Assembly: GCF_000471905.2 (NCBI RefSeq)
Contig: NW_006499799.1
Coordinates: forward strand, 4,992,499-5,056,498
Source: Amborella trichopoda
Taxonomy: Eukaryota > Streptophyta > Magnoliopsida > Amborellales > Amborellaceae
Length of the DNA: 64,000 bases
Direction: 5' to 3'
Shown: one piece after another, positions 1 to 11,432 of the stretch
Numbering within the stretch: position 1 is the first letter of the stretch
How the letters are laid out: the number at the start of each line of letters is the position of its first letter
Program-made: the position numbers and the translations under genes
Notes under the pieces: model-generated
Seen by the model: the letters and a program-made list of their open reading frames with translations, nothing else
The model's database searches: none
Told to the model about the DNA's origin: nothing

Positions 1-63
1 NNNNNNNNNNNNNNNNNNNNNNNNNNNNNNNNNNNNNNNNNNNNNNNNNNNNNNNNNNNNNNN
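1..63. other. Assembly gap (N)
   Basis: These 63 bases are N. The gap ends in a GA dinucleotide tract, so a simple repeat probably stopped the assembly. Confidence 0.99.
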
Positions 64-86
64 GAGAGAGAGAGAGAGAGAGAGAG
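64..86. repeat. (GA)n microsatellite
   Basis: A pure GA run directly follows the gap, so its true length is unknown. Confidence 0.95.
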
Positions 87-118
87 CTTCTAAATCATCG
101 GGGGAGAGAGATGGGGAG

Positions 119-123
119 ACATG
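119..123. repeat. 5-bp target-site duplication, left copy (ACATG)
   Basis: ACATG lies immediately before the left LTR. The identical ACATG lies at 7749-7753 immediately after the right LTR. Five base pairs is the usual duplication made by Ty1/copia integrases. Confidence 0.9.
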
Positions 124-2085
124 TGTTGGGTTTATATGGCCTTATGAGAGCTTGTATTAACATTTTATATAGTGGAACATAAACTCAATGAGAGTGTGGT
201 TTTTTTGTAGACCATACTAGGCAAATACGATTTGCCGATACTTGGATTAGACTCGACGAGCTAGGCCAACCGAGGTTTGGAAAAACCCAAAGTACCTGGG
301 CATATGAATCTACCGAGAAGGATTTAGTGAGTTAGCCCTTGATGAGGGCGGAGTACGCCTAGATGAGAGCCCATGGATTGTGCAGCCCTTATGTGTGATG
401 AATAGCCTTTAAAGACAGGGTTAAAACCTCATCATTATATTATCACACAACATGTACATAGATAGCCATTTTGAGATTCGCCAATGAGGGTGAATCGTGT
501 ATATATGCGAGAGATTACCCCTATACACTATAGAGTCATGGTTACATCATGGTCTGAAGGATCATGATTTTTTGTCTCTAAGGTAGAACTTGAAATCCAT
601 AAACTGAGATTACGTTCCCTAGTCTATTGGCTGACTTGAAATCCAATCATGAGCCCCTGCAGTGGATTGTAGGTCATGGGAACTGCTGGATCAGTTTGAG
701 AAAACTCGTCGGATCGTGATTCACAGTTGAAGGTGGAGTGCTCCCATATATTGATAATTTTCTAAATCTAACGAATACGATTCCTATCAAAATTAATTAT
801 TTTTAATTGATTTTCTGCTATGTGATTTTTAAAATATTAATTTGAATTTTTGTGAATCTTCTGATATTTTATTTTTATCATTTGGATTTATAAATTAAGA
901 GAAATTAATTTTTTAATGTTTTAAATAAAATATAAGATTTAAAATTTCTAAATATGAAATAAAATATTTTCTAAAAATATTTGGGACCTCCATAAGGTAT
1001 GGGGCCCAAAATTTAAAAGGACTTGGATTAGGTGGGGCCCACACGTGGCCACCAAACGGGTGGTACGCCCCACCCATTCACGTAACATTATTGGGAAGAA
1101 TGTTTATCCTTTTGGTTAGCTTATTTTTTTTAGGTATAGCCAACTTATGCGATAAGGTTGAATATTTGAGATATTTACTAATTCTTTGAATCAAGATTGA
1201 TTGATCAAATAATTAAGGATTGGATATATTAAAATATAAACTTTTCTCATTTGATGGGAATAGATTTAGGAAAGATAGAATAATGTTCTAGCTCATCTCT
1301 TTGAATTTTGATGGTGGATCAAAGAGATGGATGGCTCAAATCTCTCACCTCACAAGTTTCTTTAGATCGACAGTTGAGATTTGACTCTACGAATTAAGGT
1401 AAAATCTATGGCATAAAAAATCTATAAAATTAGGTCTCACCTTCATAAAATTACGTATGTGTATTCTCTCTCTTCTTACTAAAAATTTAGCTCTCTCTGG
1501 ATTACCTAAGTGAAGCAGGCACGTCCCAATTTTATCTCTCTCTCTCCAAGTTATTTTGGGTGTTCTTTTCTCTTTAGGGAAATCTCTTTGGGTGTCACGC
1601 CTAAGCCTAGGTGGTGTTTTATTTGTGGGTGGCAAAGGGGTAGAACCCCTTACTAGTAGATCTCTGCCTCTCTCTTCATATTCATCTCTTATCTCTCTAA
1701 AATCAAGCCAAAATGCTTGATCAAAATTAAGCCATTGAGTCGATTTTTGCCATAGTATAGAAATCAACGTACCAATGATAGATCCCGAGCACCATCGGAA
1801 GGAGAAGATTCGACGTGGGGTGTACTAAGCCCGGTTGAGGTAATCTCCGACAATTTTACCTTTTTAAATATTTACTTCTTTTCCCATAAACTAATAAAGT
1901 CTAGTTTTGTTTCTTGAATAGAGAACTGTATTTGAAGAGGTAGCAATTGAGAACCGATTTTTTTTTATTTTTTTTATTTCAAGAGTGGTTCGATTATAAT
2001 TGGACATTGTAAGTGATCATGTCGGTGTAGGGGTAAAGAAGTTTTTTTAAATATATGCGTTGTGCTTTATCATAAAGTCCTTTTA
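124..2085 (+). repeat. 5' LTR of Copia element 1
   Basis: The repeat starts TG (TGTTGGG) and ends CCTTTTA, where the other copy ends CCTTTCA. So the final CA has mutated to TA here. It matches 5780-7748 along its length. The middle is AT-rich and the last 600 bp contain CT-rich tracts. A minus-strand open frame inside it has a counterpart in the other LTR, but I treat it as chance. Confidence 0.93.
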
Positions 2086-2099
2086 TTGGTATTAGAGCG
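2086..2099 (+). promoter_or_regulatory. Primer-binding site (initiator tRNA-Met type)
   Basis: TTGGTATTAGAGCG abuts the left LTR. It differs by one base from the TTGGTATCAGAGC form common in plant Copia elements, which pairs with the 3' end of initiator tRNA-Met. Confidence 0.88.
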
Positions 2100-5010
2100 A
2101 GGTTGATATTTGAAGCCATTAGATGTATTTTCCCTTTATTGAGTCAAGATCAAGCTTGTGAATGAGATGTAAGAAAGCTACTAATCTTTGTGGTCCAGCA
2201 ATACACCTCGTTAAGAATTATTGAAATATTCAACACCCCAAGAAAAACACTCTGCAGATTGGGTCTTCTGTGCTATTTTGGAGCAGTTATATGAAGACAA
2301 TAATGATGTATTTCTCTTTTGCATACTCTGTGATTTTGTGTATCGTCGAGAGTAGGATCTATCTACAAACTTTCAGTAGGAGATCCTAAGGGAATTGAGA
2401 GTTTTGGACTCATGAATGAAGGGTGCTAGTTTGACCCTGCAAAATCTAAGATCTATCCATTGAGTTCCATGATATTTCCCTCCAATGATATGATTTTATT
2501 TCTTGTTGAAATTTTGTTGTGATTCATAAAATTGAGTCTATTTTCAAACAGAAAAATTTTCATCAATAAATTCTTTGTGGTTTAAAAGATATGATCGATT
2601 TATTGAAAGGTGGGCAAGTGCTGTTTTCTGCAATGAAAACTATTTTTATGACTTAGAAGTCATAATTTTATTTCTAATATTAATAGAATATTTTATAGCT
2701 CACACTAAGTTTTTAGATTTCCATTCTGAGTCTAGTTTCTAATAAAATTTATTTTAGAGAGAAATATCAATTTGAAGAGAGGACGAAAAATTTTGGATTG
2801 AAGAGAAGTCATCCTGAATTTTCTGCAATTATGGTATTCTCTTCATTGAGACTTAAATATCTATAATTATCAAGTATACTTAACAGAGTGATATGAGGCT
2901 TGTGGAAATATATGTGCTACCATTATGTGTCTACTTTTAAACAAAATTAGTTTTAAAAGAAAACTCTACAAGGATAGAGAGAAAATACAATTTTACTAGA
3001 CATTGTTCATCTTAGAATTCGGCAGTATGAGTTATTTTGTGAAGTGTATGTCACTTGATTTATTTCTCCAAAGGAAAGTATTATTTGGGATTCATACAAT
3101 GAACTTATAAGTTGGTTTTGAGTCTAGTTTTCAACACGATATTTTAAAAAAAAATTATTTGAGGTTTGGGAGAAACAATTTTTTTATTGAGAGATGCTCA
3201 GCTTGATTTTCTGTTGAGAAAATTGCATTGTGATGAAAAAAAAGTCACTAAAATGTAGACTCACTAAATAATGTGATTTAAGGATGGAACTGAGCATTAT
3301 TTTATATTTTTGAATCGATTTCAGTACTCAATAGGATTTGGAAAGAAACTCTTTATGAGTTGAGAGATATCATAATTTTATCATGAGATGCCCATGTTCA
3401 ATTATGTAGTAAATTAAAAGATGTAGTATGTTAATGCACATATTTGGATTCGCAGTAATAGAGACATTTTTAGGGCTCATTTAAAATGGGTTTTATAGTG
3501 TGTCATGCATATGGTTTATTATAATAAAACTTAGGATAGAGGTAATACAGAGCTGGTAAGATACGACATACTATATAAAGAGTATTCGATCTAGGTACAA
3601 CAAAAAGAAGAAGAAATACAATACCTATAACAGTATCTTGGTTTCTTCAAAATGAAGGGATACATAGAGAGACTTGGAGGCAGCAAAGAAAAGCTAAAGA
3701 TCAGTGGAAGAATCAAATTTGTGATATTTAAAATGATAGGATGAAGAAGACGTTTTCTTCACAGTGTTATACAGTGAATAATCTAAGTGCCGAAGAGATG
3801 GATACATCGTGACATGTAAAATTGAAGACCAATATATTCTGCATCAGTTGTGTGCTCTTCCAATATCATAAAAGTTTGTCAAAGACGTAAAAGCAATAAA
3901 TTAAGAAAGCTCAGGTAACACGCTACATGATTTTGAGGTATGAAATCTATCCCACATTACATGGTAAGGTCATTTAGGGAAAGATGATGCAATAACTTTT
4001 TATATGATTTGGTCATATTTTGGCTAATTGTTTTATGAATATATATAGAGTGTATGGACATTGAGTGATATGTGCTAACAAATTTGAAAGAGCTTATTTA
4101 TGAATACCATGTGTTATGGTGCCTCCTTGTGCTAAGAGTACGAACTACTTAAGGTAGTGATACACATGGAGATGTGATTTGATCAAGGGCTTTGAGTCAT
4201 ATGTATGAAATACGAGATATGTGTATGACTCATTCAAATATGTAAGCACAAAGGAGTGTTCTGATGGAACTCGGTCTTAGTGACCATCCTCCCAATAATG
4301 TCCTGTAATATGATATTTTACATGTGATGATGGTCTCTTCATAAAGTCTCCATATTTTCCAAAAAGAATTTTTGTCAAGATTTTGATAACAATTCTTTAG
4401 TCATGCTTTATTTTAGATAAAATTGTAGTATGGACTTTATGGCTTCTTTTTATAGCTGTAAACATGACTTGGTAGGTGAATGCGGTAAAATGATTTTTGA
4501 AGACTAAATATATATTTTAATATTAAATTGGATGTTTGGAGAAAAACTTGAGTCTTTATGAAAAATCATTTTAAACCGTCATACTATTATCTAACAATTG
4601 CTTGTGATATATTTATCAAGTCGATTTTTTTTTTTAAAAGGGAGAAAACCATTATGCCTTCAAGGTATTTATAAAATTGAGTAAAAAACTGTCATGCACA
4701 TTTTTTTAAATACTCATATACCTTGACTCATGTTTGTAGTTATTTAGAATCCTCGATTGCCTAAGGCCTTAAACCATATGGAATGTTATCTTACTAAGTT
4801 TCCATGATACATGTTATATTGATTAGATACCTTGGTTTGTATAGATTTACTATTAAGATGATTAATGTGGTTCAACCTTTGTGGTTTATAAAAGGTTTTG
4901 CATATTGGGAAACCAATGGGCATTGAATTACTTATTGCATGAGACTTGATATGCTACCTCATGATATAGACATAAGTATGTTGAGAATGTATATATTGTA
5001 TGTGTAATAA
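2100..5010. other. Copia element 1 interior without readable genes
   Basis: About 2.9 kb of AT-rich sequence with no frame longer than a few dozen codons and no gag, protease or integrase motif that I can recognise. It is either a non-autonomous filler or an eroded gag-pol beyond visual recognition. Confidence 0.7.
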
Positions 5011-5040
5011 TTGAGTGGGAGCTGCTACAGTCCCACATTC

Positions 5041-5470
5041 TTTTTAGCTGCTTGGATATTTAGATATACAGATGCAAGCTGTCTCAAGGATCCAGATGAT
5101 GTGAAATCTACATCTGCATACATGTTCATACTTGGAGGGAATATAGTTCTTGAAAATCAAAGAAACATGATGCTGCAAGATTGTCCATCCTGAAGTAGAA
5201 TACATGGCATTCTGTTTGGCAGCCAAGAATGACGTATGGATTAAAATTTTTTTCAATTGACTTGACTTTCAACCTGCGCGTTGTGAGGCAGTAAAGATTT
5301 TCTGTGACAACATGACAGTGATACGCATGTAAAAGGGAGTCACGATTCCATAATAACTCTAACAGTATAAAACTAAATATTCCAGTGGGAGCACCCAGAG
5401 TTTGACAGGCCAGCTGAAACAACAGACTATGGTGTTATTCACCCATGGAGCCCAGATGTGTGGCGCTAGT
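5041..5470 (+). pseudogene. Copia RNase H remnant
   Basis: Translation gives RYTDASCLKDPDDVKSTSAY, the Copia RNase H start (YTDAS...DD.KSTS.Y), then FILGG. After a frame change follows EVEYMAFCLAAKNDVW, matching the EAEYMALCLAAKEAVW block, and then IFCDNMTVI, matching the CDN block. This is the order and spacing of the C-terminal RNase H domain of Copia pol. At least one frameshift (about 5185) and several stops (from about 5328) break it. It lies about 300 bp before the right LTR, where the end of pol should be. It is non-functional. Confidence 0.82.
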
Positions 5471-5779
5471 TGTATGACGACAGAAAAGAAGCGGCTTGTT
5501 TGAAAATTCCTTTAAGCCAATGAAGATACGATCCCATACGATGAGGATACGTGATGATTTTTTGTGACAGCAGGTCCATGATTTGCGATGCGATATGAAA
5601 GATGGACTACGACTACTTTCGGGATGAGATCTGAACAGTAAAGAGAAAGAAGTGTTACCTCTATGAGTCTTTTTGTGAAATGATTGATGGCGAAAGCCAT
5701 GATTAATATATTGAGAGATATGGTTATTGGGAGAATGGGGATGAGAGAAAGTGAGAAATAGAATGTAAGGCTTTGAAGA

Positions 5780-7748
5780 TGTTGGGTTTATGTGGCTTTT
5801 AAATGCCTTATGAGAGCTTGTATGAGCATTTTATATAGTGGAACATAAACTCAGTGGGAGTGTGATCATTTTGTGGACATTACTAGGCAAATGCGATTTG
5901 CCAACACTCGGATTAGGCTTGAGAGCTAGGCCAGCGGAGGTTTGGAAAAACCCAAAGTACCTGGGTATAGAGATCTACCGGGAAGGGTTTAGTGGGTTAA
6001 TCCTTGATGAGGGCAGAGTATGCCCAGATGAGAGCCAGGGACTGTGTGACCCTTGTATGTGATGAATGGCCTTTAGAGACAGAGCTAAAACCTCATCATT
6101 ATATCATCACACGGCATGTTCATAGATAGCTGTTTTGAGATTCACCAATGAAAGGTGAAGCGTGTAAATGTGCGAGAGATTACCCCTATACACAATAGAG
6201 TTATGGTTGCATCATGGTCTGGAGGACCATGATTTTTGTCTCTAGGAGAGAACTTCAAATCCATAAATTGGGATTGTGTCTCATAGTCTATTGGCTGACT
6301 TTGGTGATCCAATCATGAGCCCCCGCAATAGACTGTGGGTCATGGGAACTGTTGGATTAGTTTGAGAAAAACTCGACGGATCGCGATTCGCAGTTGAAGG
6401 TGGAGTGCTCCCATATATTGATAATTTTCTAAATCTAATAGATCTGATTCCCATCAAAATTAATTAATTTTAATTGATTTTATGTTATGTGATTTTTAAA
6501 ATGTTAATTTGAATTTTTGTGAATCTTTCGATATTTTATTTTTATCATTTGGATTTATAGATTAAAAGAAATTAACTTTCCAATGTTTTAAATAAATACA
6601 AGATTTAAAATTTCTAAATATGAAATAAAAGTTTCTAAAAATATTTAGGACCTCCATAAGATATGGGGCCCAAAATTTAAAAGGACGTGGATTAGGTGGG
6701 GTCCACACGTGGCCACCAAAAGGGTGGCACGCCCCACCCATTCACGTAACATTCTTGGGAAGAATGTTTATCCTCTTAGTTAGCTTATTTTTTTAGGTAT
6801 AGTCAACTTATGTGATAATGTTGAATATTTGAGATATTTACTAATTCTTTGAATCAAGATTGATTGATAAAATAATTAAGGATTATATATATTAAAATAT
6901 AAACTTTTCTTATTTGATGGGAATAGATTTAAGAAAGGGATGATATGGTTCTAGCTCATCTCTTCAAATCTTGATGGTGGATCAAAAAGATAGTTGATTC
7001 AAATCTCTCACCTCATAAGTCTCCCTAGATCGACGGTTGAGATTTGACCCTACGAATTGAGACAAAATCTATTGCATAGAAAATCTATAAAATGAGGTCT
7101 CCTCTTCATAAAATTACGTATGTGTATTCTCTCTCTTCCTACTCAAAATTTAGCTCTATCTAGATTACCAAAGGGAGGCAGGCACGTCCCAATTTTATCT
7201 CTCTCTCTCCAAGTTATTTTGGGTGTCTTTTTATCTTTGGGGAATTCTTTTTTGGTGTCTGGCCTAAGCCTATGTAGTGTTTTATTTGTGGGTGGCAAAG
7301 GGGTGGAACCCCTTGCTAGTAGATCTCTCCCTCTGTCTTCATAGTCATATCTCGTCTCTCTAAAATTAAGCTGAGGCTTGATCAAGATTAAGCCATTGAG
7401 TGAATTTTTGCCATAGTAGAGAAATCAATATACTGATCATAGATCCCGAGCACCATTGGAAGGATGAGACTCGGCGTGGGATGTATTAAGCCCGGTTGAA
7501 GTAATCTCCGGTAATTTTACCTTTTTAAATATTTACTTCTCTTCCTATAAAGTAATAAAGTCTAGTTTTGTTTCTTGCATAAAGCATTGTATTTGAAGAG
7601 GTAGCTATTGAGAACCGATTTTATTTTTATTTTATGTATTTCAAGAGTGGTTCGATTATAATTGGACATTGTAAGTGATCTTGCCGATGTAGAGATAAAT
7701 TTTTTTTTTTAAAATATATACATTGTACTTTATCATAAAGTCCTTTCA
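5780..7748 (+). repeat. 3' LTR of Copia element 1
   Basis: This is the second copy of the 124-2085 repeat. It runs from TGTTGGGTTTATG to CCTTTCA and is followed by the ACATG duplication at 7749-7753. It keeps the canonical TG...CA ends. Confidence 0.93.
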
Positions 7749-7753
7749 ACATG
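7749..7753. repeat. 5-bp target-site duplication, right copy (ACATG)
   Basis: Exact match to 119-123. Confidence 0.9.
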
Positions 7754-8834
7754 GACGTGAGAGATTGATTGTGTACATAGAGATATTGGAAGAAAGCCAA
7801 GACAAATATTAAATTATGCAATCCCGAACGGTGCGTATGTGCCTTCAAGGAGTGGCATTGATCAGCTCCCTAAGTAGCTTCCTTTATCTCCGATAGTTCA
7901 GGGGACCACTTTTAGGCTTAAAGACTGGAGGCTCAGCAATCTTGCCGGCTTAACATTTAGGTTTCAGTAACCCGCCCAGCCAAACATTGACGTAAAGGTT
8001 AGATTAAACAAAGTTTTAAGTACAAAGTTCTATTACTTCTCAATTTGAAATTTCAGGTTGTAGCATATCTCAAATAAAATATATTGCATCTACTACAAAA
8101 GTAGAAATCCTGCTTTAACTCTCTTGAATTTTAAAATTTGAATTTTTATTGTTTTAGACCTTCATTTATATACTTTCCCTTTTTAAGGGCTTTTAAGTCA
8201 TAAAAGCTGAGTTCATCTTTTAGCAAAATTTCTAGGCTTTAGAAATAGTTTCTAGTACTTTTTGGGATCTACAATAATGACATTTGTATCAGCTATCATT
8301 AGATAAGTGCATTCAACTTTTATTATTGTTTTATTACTTTCAATTTTTATCTTTTTCATGTGCCTCCAAACATTTATATTTAAAATGTATCAATTTTTGT
8401 TGTGAAAATTTTTACTATTTTTTTAATATTTCCTTACATACACGTGCGACACACAAAAGTCTACTAGTAGTATATAATCTCATAATTTAAATATTGGTCA
8501 CAGTTCAACACCGTTCAATCAATGAATTGGATGGTGAAGGATAGCTTATTGTATAAGTTGATCAGGGACAGTATGGTGGGAGACATCAAACCTATCCATC
8601 ATCGTCTTACATATTGATGACTTGCGAAGACTCTTGTGACTGTTTTTACCTTTACCATATGGATCTTGCCTACAATTTTTTTTTGTAAAAAAATGACTAA
8701 GGAAATGTAGGCTATGAAATATAGACTTCTCTTCCGCCTATTCAAAGTATAAATAGACTTCTCTCGTGGTTTTCTGCTGTTAATCACAGATAGTACACAA
8801 GAAAGTTAAAAAAAAAAAAGAAAAAAAAAAAAAT
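7754..8834. other. Intergenic DNA between the Copia and Mutator-like elements
   Basis: No gene is seen. The segment 8700-8800 resembles 31240-31345 (shared blocks around TAGACTTCTCT and GTTAATCACAGA), so it is a dispersed repeat of unknown class. It ends in an A-rich run (about 8809-8833) like a retroposon tail. The Mutator-like arm starts just after that tail. Confidence 0.6.
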
Positions 8835-9399
8835 TGGGATACGCCCATTCGAGTATGTGGTTGTGGTGCAACAACGGCCCGGATTAACGGGGTTAAAACC
8901 AAGGGTCCACATTCAAAAGCAGAGAACAAAAGCGAAACTCCATTTGAAATGAAGACAGCTTAGGCCTGCAAACTCCCCCTACACTCCTACCTAGTGTGCA
9001 GAGATGGCAGGCCTACCTGCCCAGCCCTTCTCATACTCCATCTCTCTCTCTACTGATGCATTCACTCCCTCTCTCTCTCTAAACCACATGAAATAAAAAA
9101 CCATTCCCTTTCTCTCTCTAAAACCAGAGGAACCCTATCTCTCCCTTGCACCTAGTTTCCTCGCTATCTTTTACAAACTACTGGATCCCCAATACACCCT
9201 CGTGCCCTCTCTCTCTCTAAACCAGAGATACAGGCGAAGCCCTACCAAACTGACGTCACCCTCTCTCTGCGCCTCTCGTACGAGAACAAAAGTGAAAGCC
9301 CTATCTTAATCTTAGTCACAGTGGTATGAATATAACGGATTGTTCATGTTTTTTTGTTTTGAAAACCCTGTGATGGGTTTGCATTTGGGGTATTCATTA

Positions 9400-9745
9400 C
9401 TGATATGCGTTTTTTGCTATGAAAAATAGGATGCTCGTTCTAATACTGTAAATCTGGTGTTTTTGCTAGTTTGCATTTAGGGTATTCAGTACTGATCTGC
9501 GTTTTTGCTATGAAAAATAGGATGTTTGTTCAAATGCTGTATATCTGGTTTCTTTGCTAGTTTGCATTTGGTGTATTCATTACTGATCTGCGGTTTTTGC
9601 TATGAAAAATAGGATGTTTGCTATAATGCTGTACATCTGGTTTTTTTGCTATGAAACATGCGTTTGCTGCGAAAAATAGGATGTTTGTTCTAATGGTTTA
9701 AACCTGCATTTTTTGCTTTGAAAAATAGGAGATGGGTTTGTATTA
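9400..9745. repeat. About 92-bp minisatellite in left MULE arm
   Basis: The core GAAAAATAGGATG recurs near 9420, 9512, 9604, 9676 and (variant) 9720, with first spacings near 92 bp. The same array appears inverted at about 18060-18430. Confidence 0.8.
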
Positions 9746-9976
9746 GTACTGCATTTTCAAAATATCGAGCTCAGAGATCTTAAATTTTGGGGCTAGATCT
9801 ACACAAAACTAGGCTTTAATCCAAATAATTGAGCCAAAAATATAATTCTTTAACGAATAATGAATCAAATGAACCATATGTCACTAAAATCGAAGATTTT
9901 ATCTTCAATTGGAGGCCTGTGACCAAATGCCCAAAATAAAAATGAAAAAGAAATACATGTTTCAGATTCAATTGGT

Positions 9977-10520
9977 GGGCTATTTCTTTTTCAATGGCAA
10001 TTTTTTTTTTTAATACATTAGCTGTCCCATTATCATTGTTATTTCAATGGAAAAGGTTACTGATGTTGTTCCCATTATCCTTGATATTTCAATGAAAAAG
10101 TCTACTGATAGGCTTGAATTTGATTTATATGTGCTCATCCTATTTTTCTTTCATCACTATTTTTTAGGGCTACTTCTTTTTCTATGGCAATTGTTTTTTT
10201 TAATACAATAGCTGTCCCATTATCATTGTTTTTTTAATGGAAATGGTTACTGTTGAAGTTCATATTATCCTTGATATTTCAATGAAAAAGTATACTGATG
10301 GGCCTGAATTTGATTCATATGTGCTTATCCTATTTAACTTTCATCACCATTTTTTAGGGCTATTTCTTTTTCAATGGCAATTTTTTTTTAATTCATTAGT
10401 TGTCCCATCATCATTGTTATTTCAACGGAAAATGTTACTGATGAAGTTCCTATTATCCTTGACATTTCAATAGAAAAGTCTACTGATGGGCTTGAATTTG
10501 ATTCATATGTGAAGAATTTT
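9977..10520. repeat. 190-bp tandem repeat, three copies, in left MULE arm
   Basis: GGGCTATTTCTTTTTC and its variants start at 9977, 10167 and 10357. Each is followed by the same block containing CCCATTATCATTGTTA and GAAAAAGTCTACTGAT. The right arm carries fewer copies (about two, 17539-17850), so copy number has diverged between the arms. Confidence 0.82.
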
Positions 10521-11432
10521 GAGTATGTTGTGTACTTTATGCACAATATGTGATGTGATGGGCTGATGAACTTGTGAATTTTGGGTTATCTTAATGCTTG
10601 GTTTGGGGACTATGGGTTGTGGTTCCTAAAAGTGATTCTTGTGGTAAGGAGACACAGTAGCATGCGCTTGATTAGCTATATGCCATAATGTGTAGGTATG
10701 CACTTGATAAGCTATATGCCATAATGTTTCCTCTAACATTGCTTTCTATGAGTGTACGAAGCAAGTCTAGGTTGTCTTTCAGTTTGTCTCCAACCTTCCC
10801 ACATGGCTCTCTTATGTTACCATCTTGTGTGAAGATTGAGCTTACTCTATATCGCAGTTCCTCTAATATCCTTAAAGGAAATCAGGAGAATATACTATCG
10901 GCTATCATATTTCTCATATTAGCATGGTTATATAAGTTAACATCCAAAATACTTGGTTTGGTCACATATCCTTAATCTTTTTGTCCCACTTAAGATTACA
11001 TAAAACTAATATAACATATATGTTAGGCATGATCAACTTGTTGAGACATTTTTTCAAATAGATACATGAGTTACGTGTCTTGACACTATTAATGTCACAT
11101 ATGAACTACAAAAGCACAAGGCCTATGATGTCTAGTCTAGTGTTTAATGCTCATACACATTACTTTAAGAGTTAAGTTCAAATTAATAAGAGTGCACCCC
11201 TGTTGTCTACAATTTCTTTGAATATGGTTGATCCTATAATGGAAGTAAGATTAGTTGAATAGTTAACTAGGAGTGTTGTTATGTTTATATAAATGTTTGA
11301 ATACATATATTTATGTAGTTTGTTTTTCTATGTAGGGTTAGTTGAAAACCTTAGATGGATCACACCGTTTCAGGCTGTGTGTCATCTCCCACTTAGGCAA
11401 TTGGAGACAACATAGGTGACACCAATGTGCCC

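Larger units (their letters stand above)
124..7748 (+). mobile_element. Complete-ended Ty1/copia LTR retrotransposon, coding-defective
   Basis: The element has two long direct repeats (124-2085 and 5780-7748), both starting TGTTGGGTTTAT. The left one is followed at once by a primer-binding site, and ACATG duplications bracket the whole. The interior is only about 3.7 kb. It shows one recognisable pol trace, a Copia RNase H piece near the right LTR, which sets the plus orientation. A purine-rich stretch near 5728-5750, just before the right LTR, is the likely polypurine tract. The LTRs differ by scattered substitutions and small indels; I judge roughly 90-93 percent identity by eye. No gag, protease, integrase or reverse transcriptase could be read, so it could only have moved using proteins from a relative. 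Confidence 0.93.
8835..11165 (+). repeat. Left inverted arm of the MULE
   Basis: This arm is the reverse complement of about 17172-18964. It includes a CT-rich block (about 9040-9290), a 92-bp minisatellite and a 190-bp repeat. About 350 bp at 10670-11010 has no partner in the right arm. That part starts with a short local duplication around GCTATATGCCATAATG and is either an insertion here or a deletion on the right. Confidence 0.8.

Noticed and set aside
1387-1767. Minus-strand open frame of 126 codons, with a similar 80-codon frame at 7143-7385
   Set aside because: Both lie at the same place in the two LTRs and run through CT-rich, low-complexity sequence. Shared descent of the LTRs explains the similarity, and no domain or codon-level conservation is evident.
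9400-10520. Regularly spaced repeats resembling a CRISPR array
   Set aside because: The units are directly adjacent, 92 and 190 bp long, diverged, and mirrored in the other transposon arm. This is a plant MULE, so they are minisatellites.
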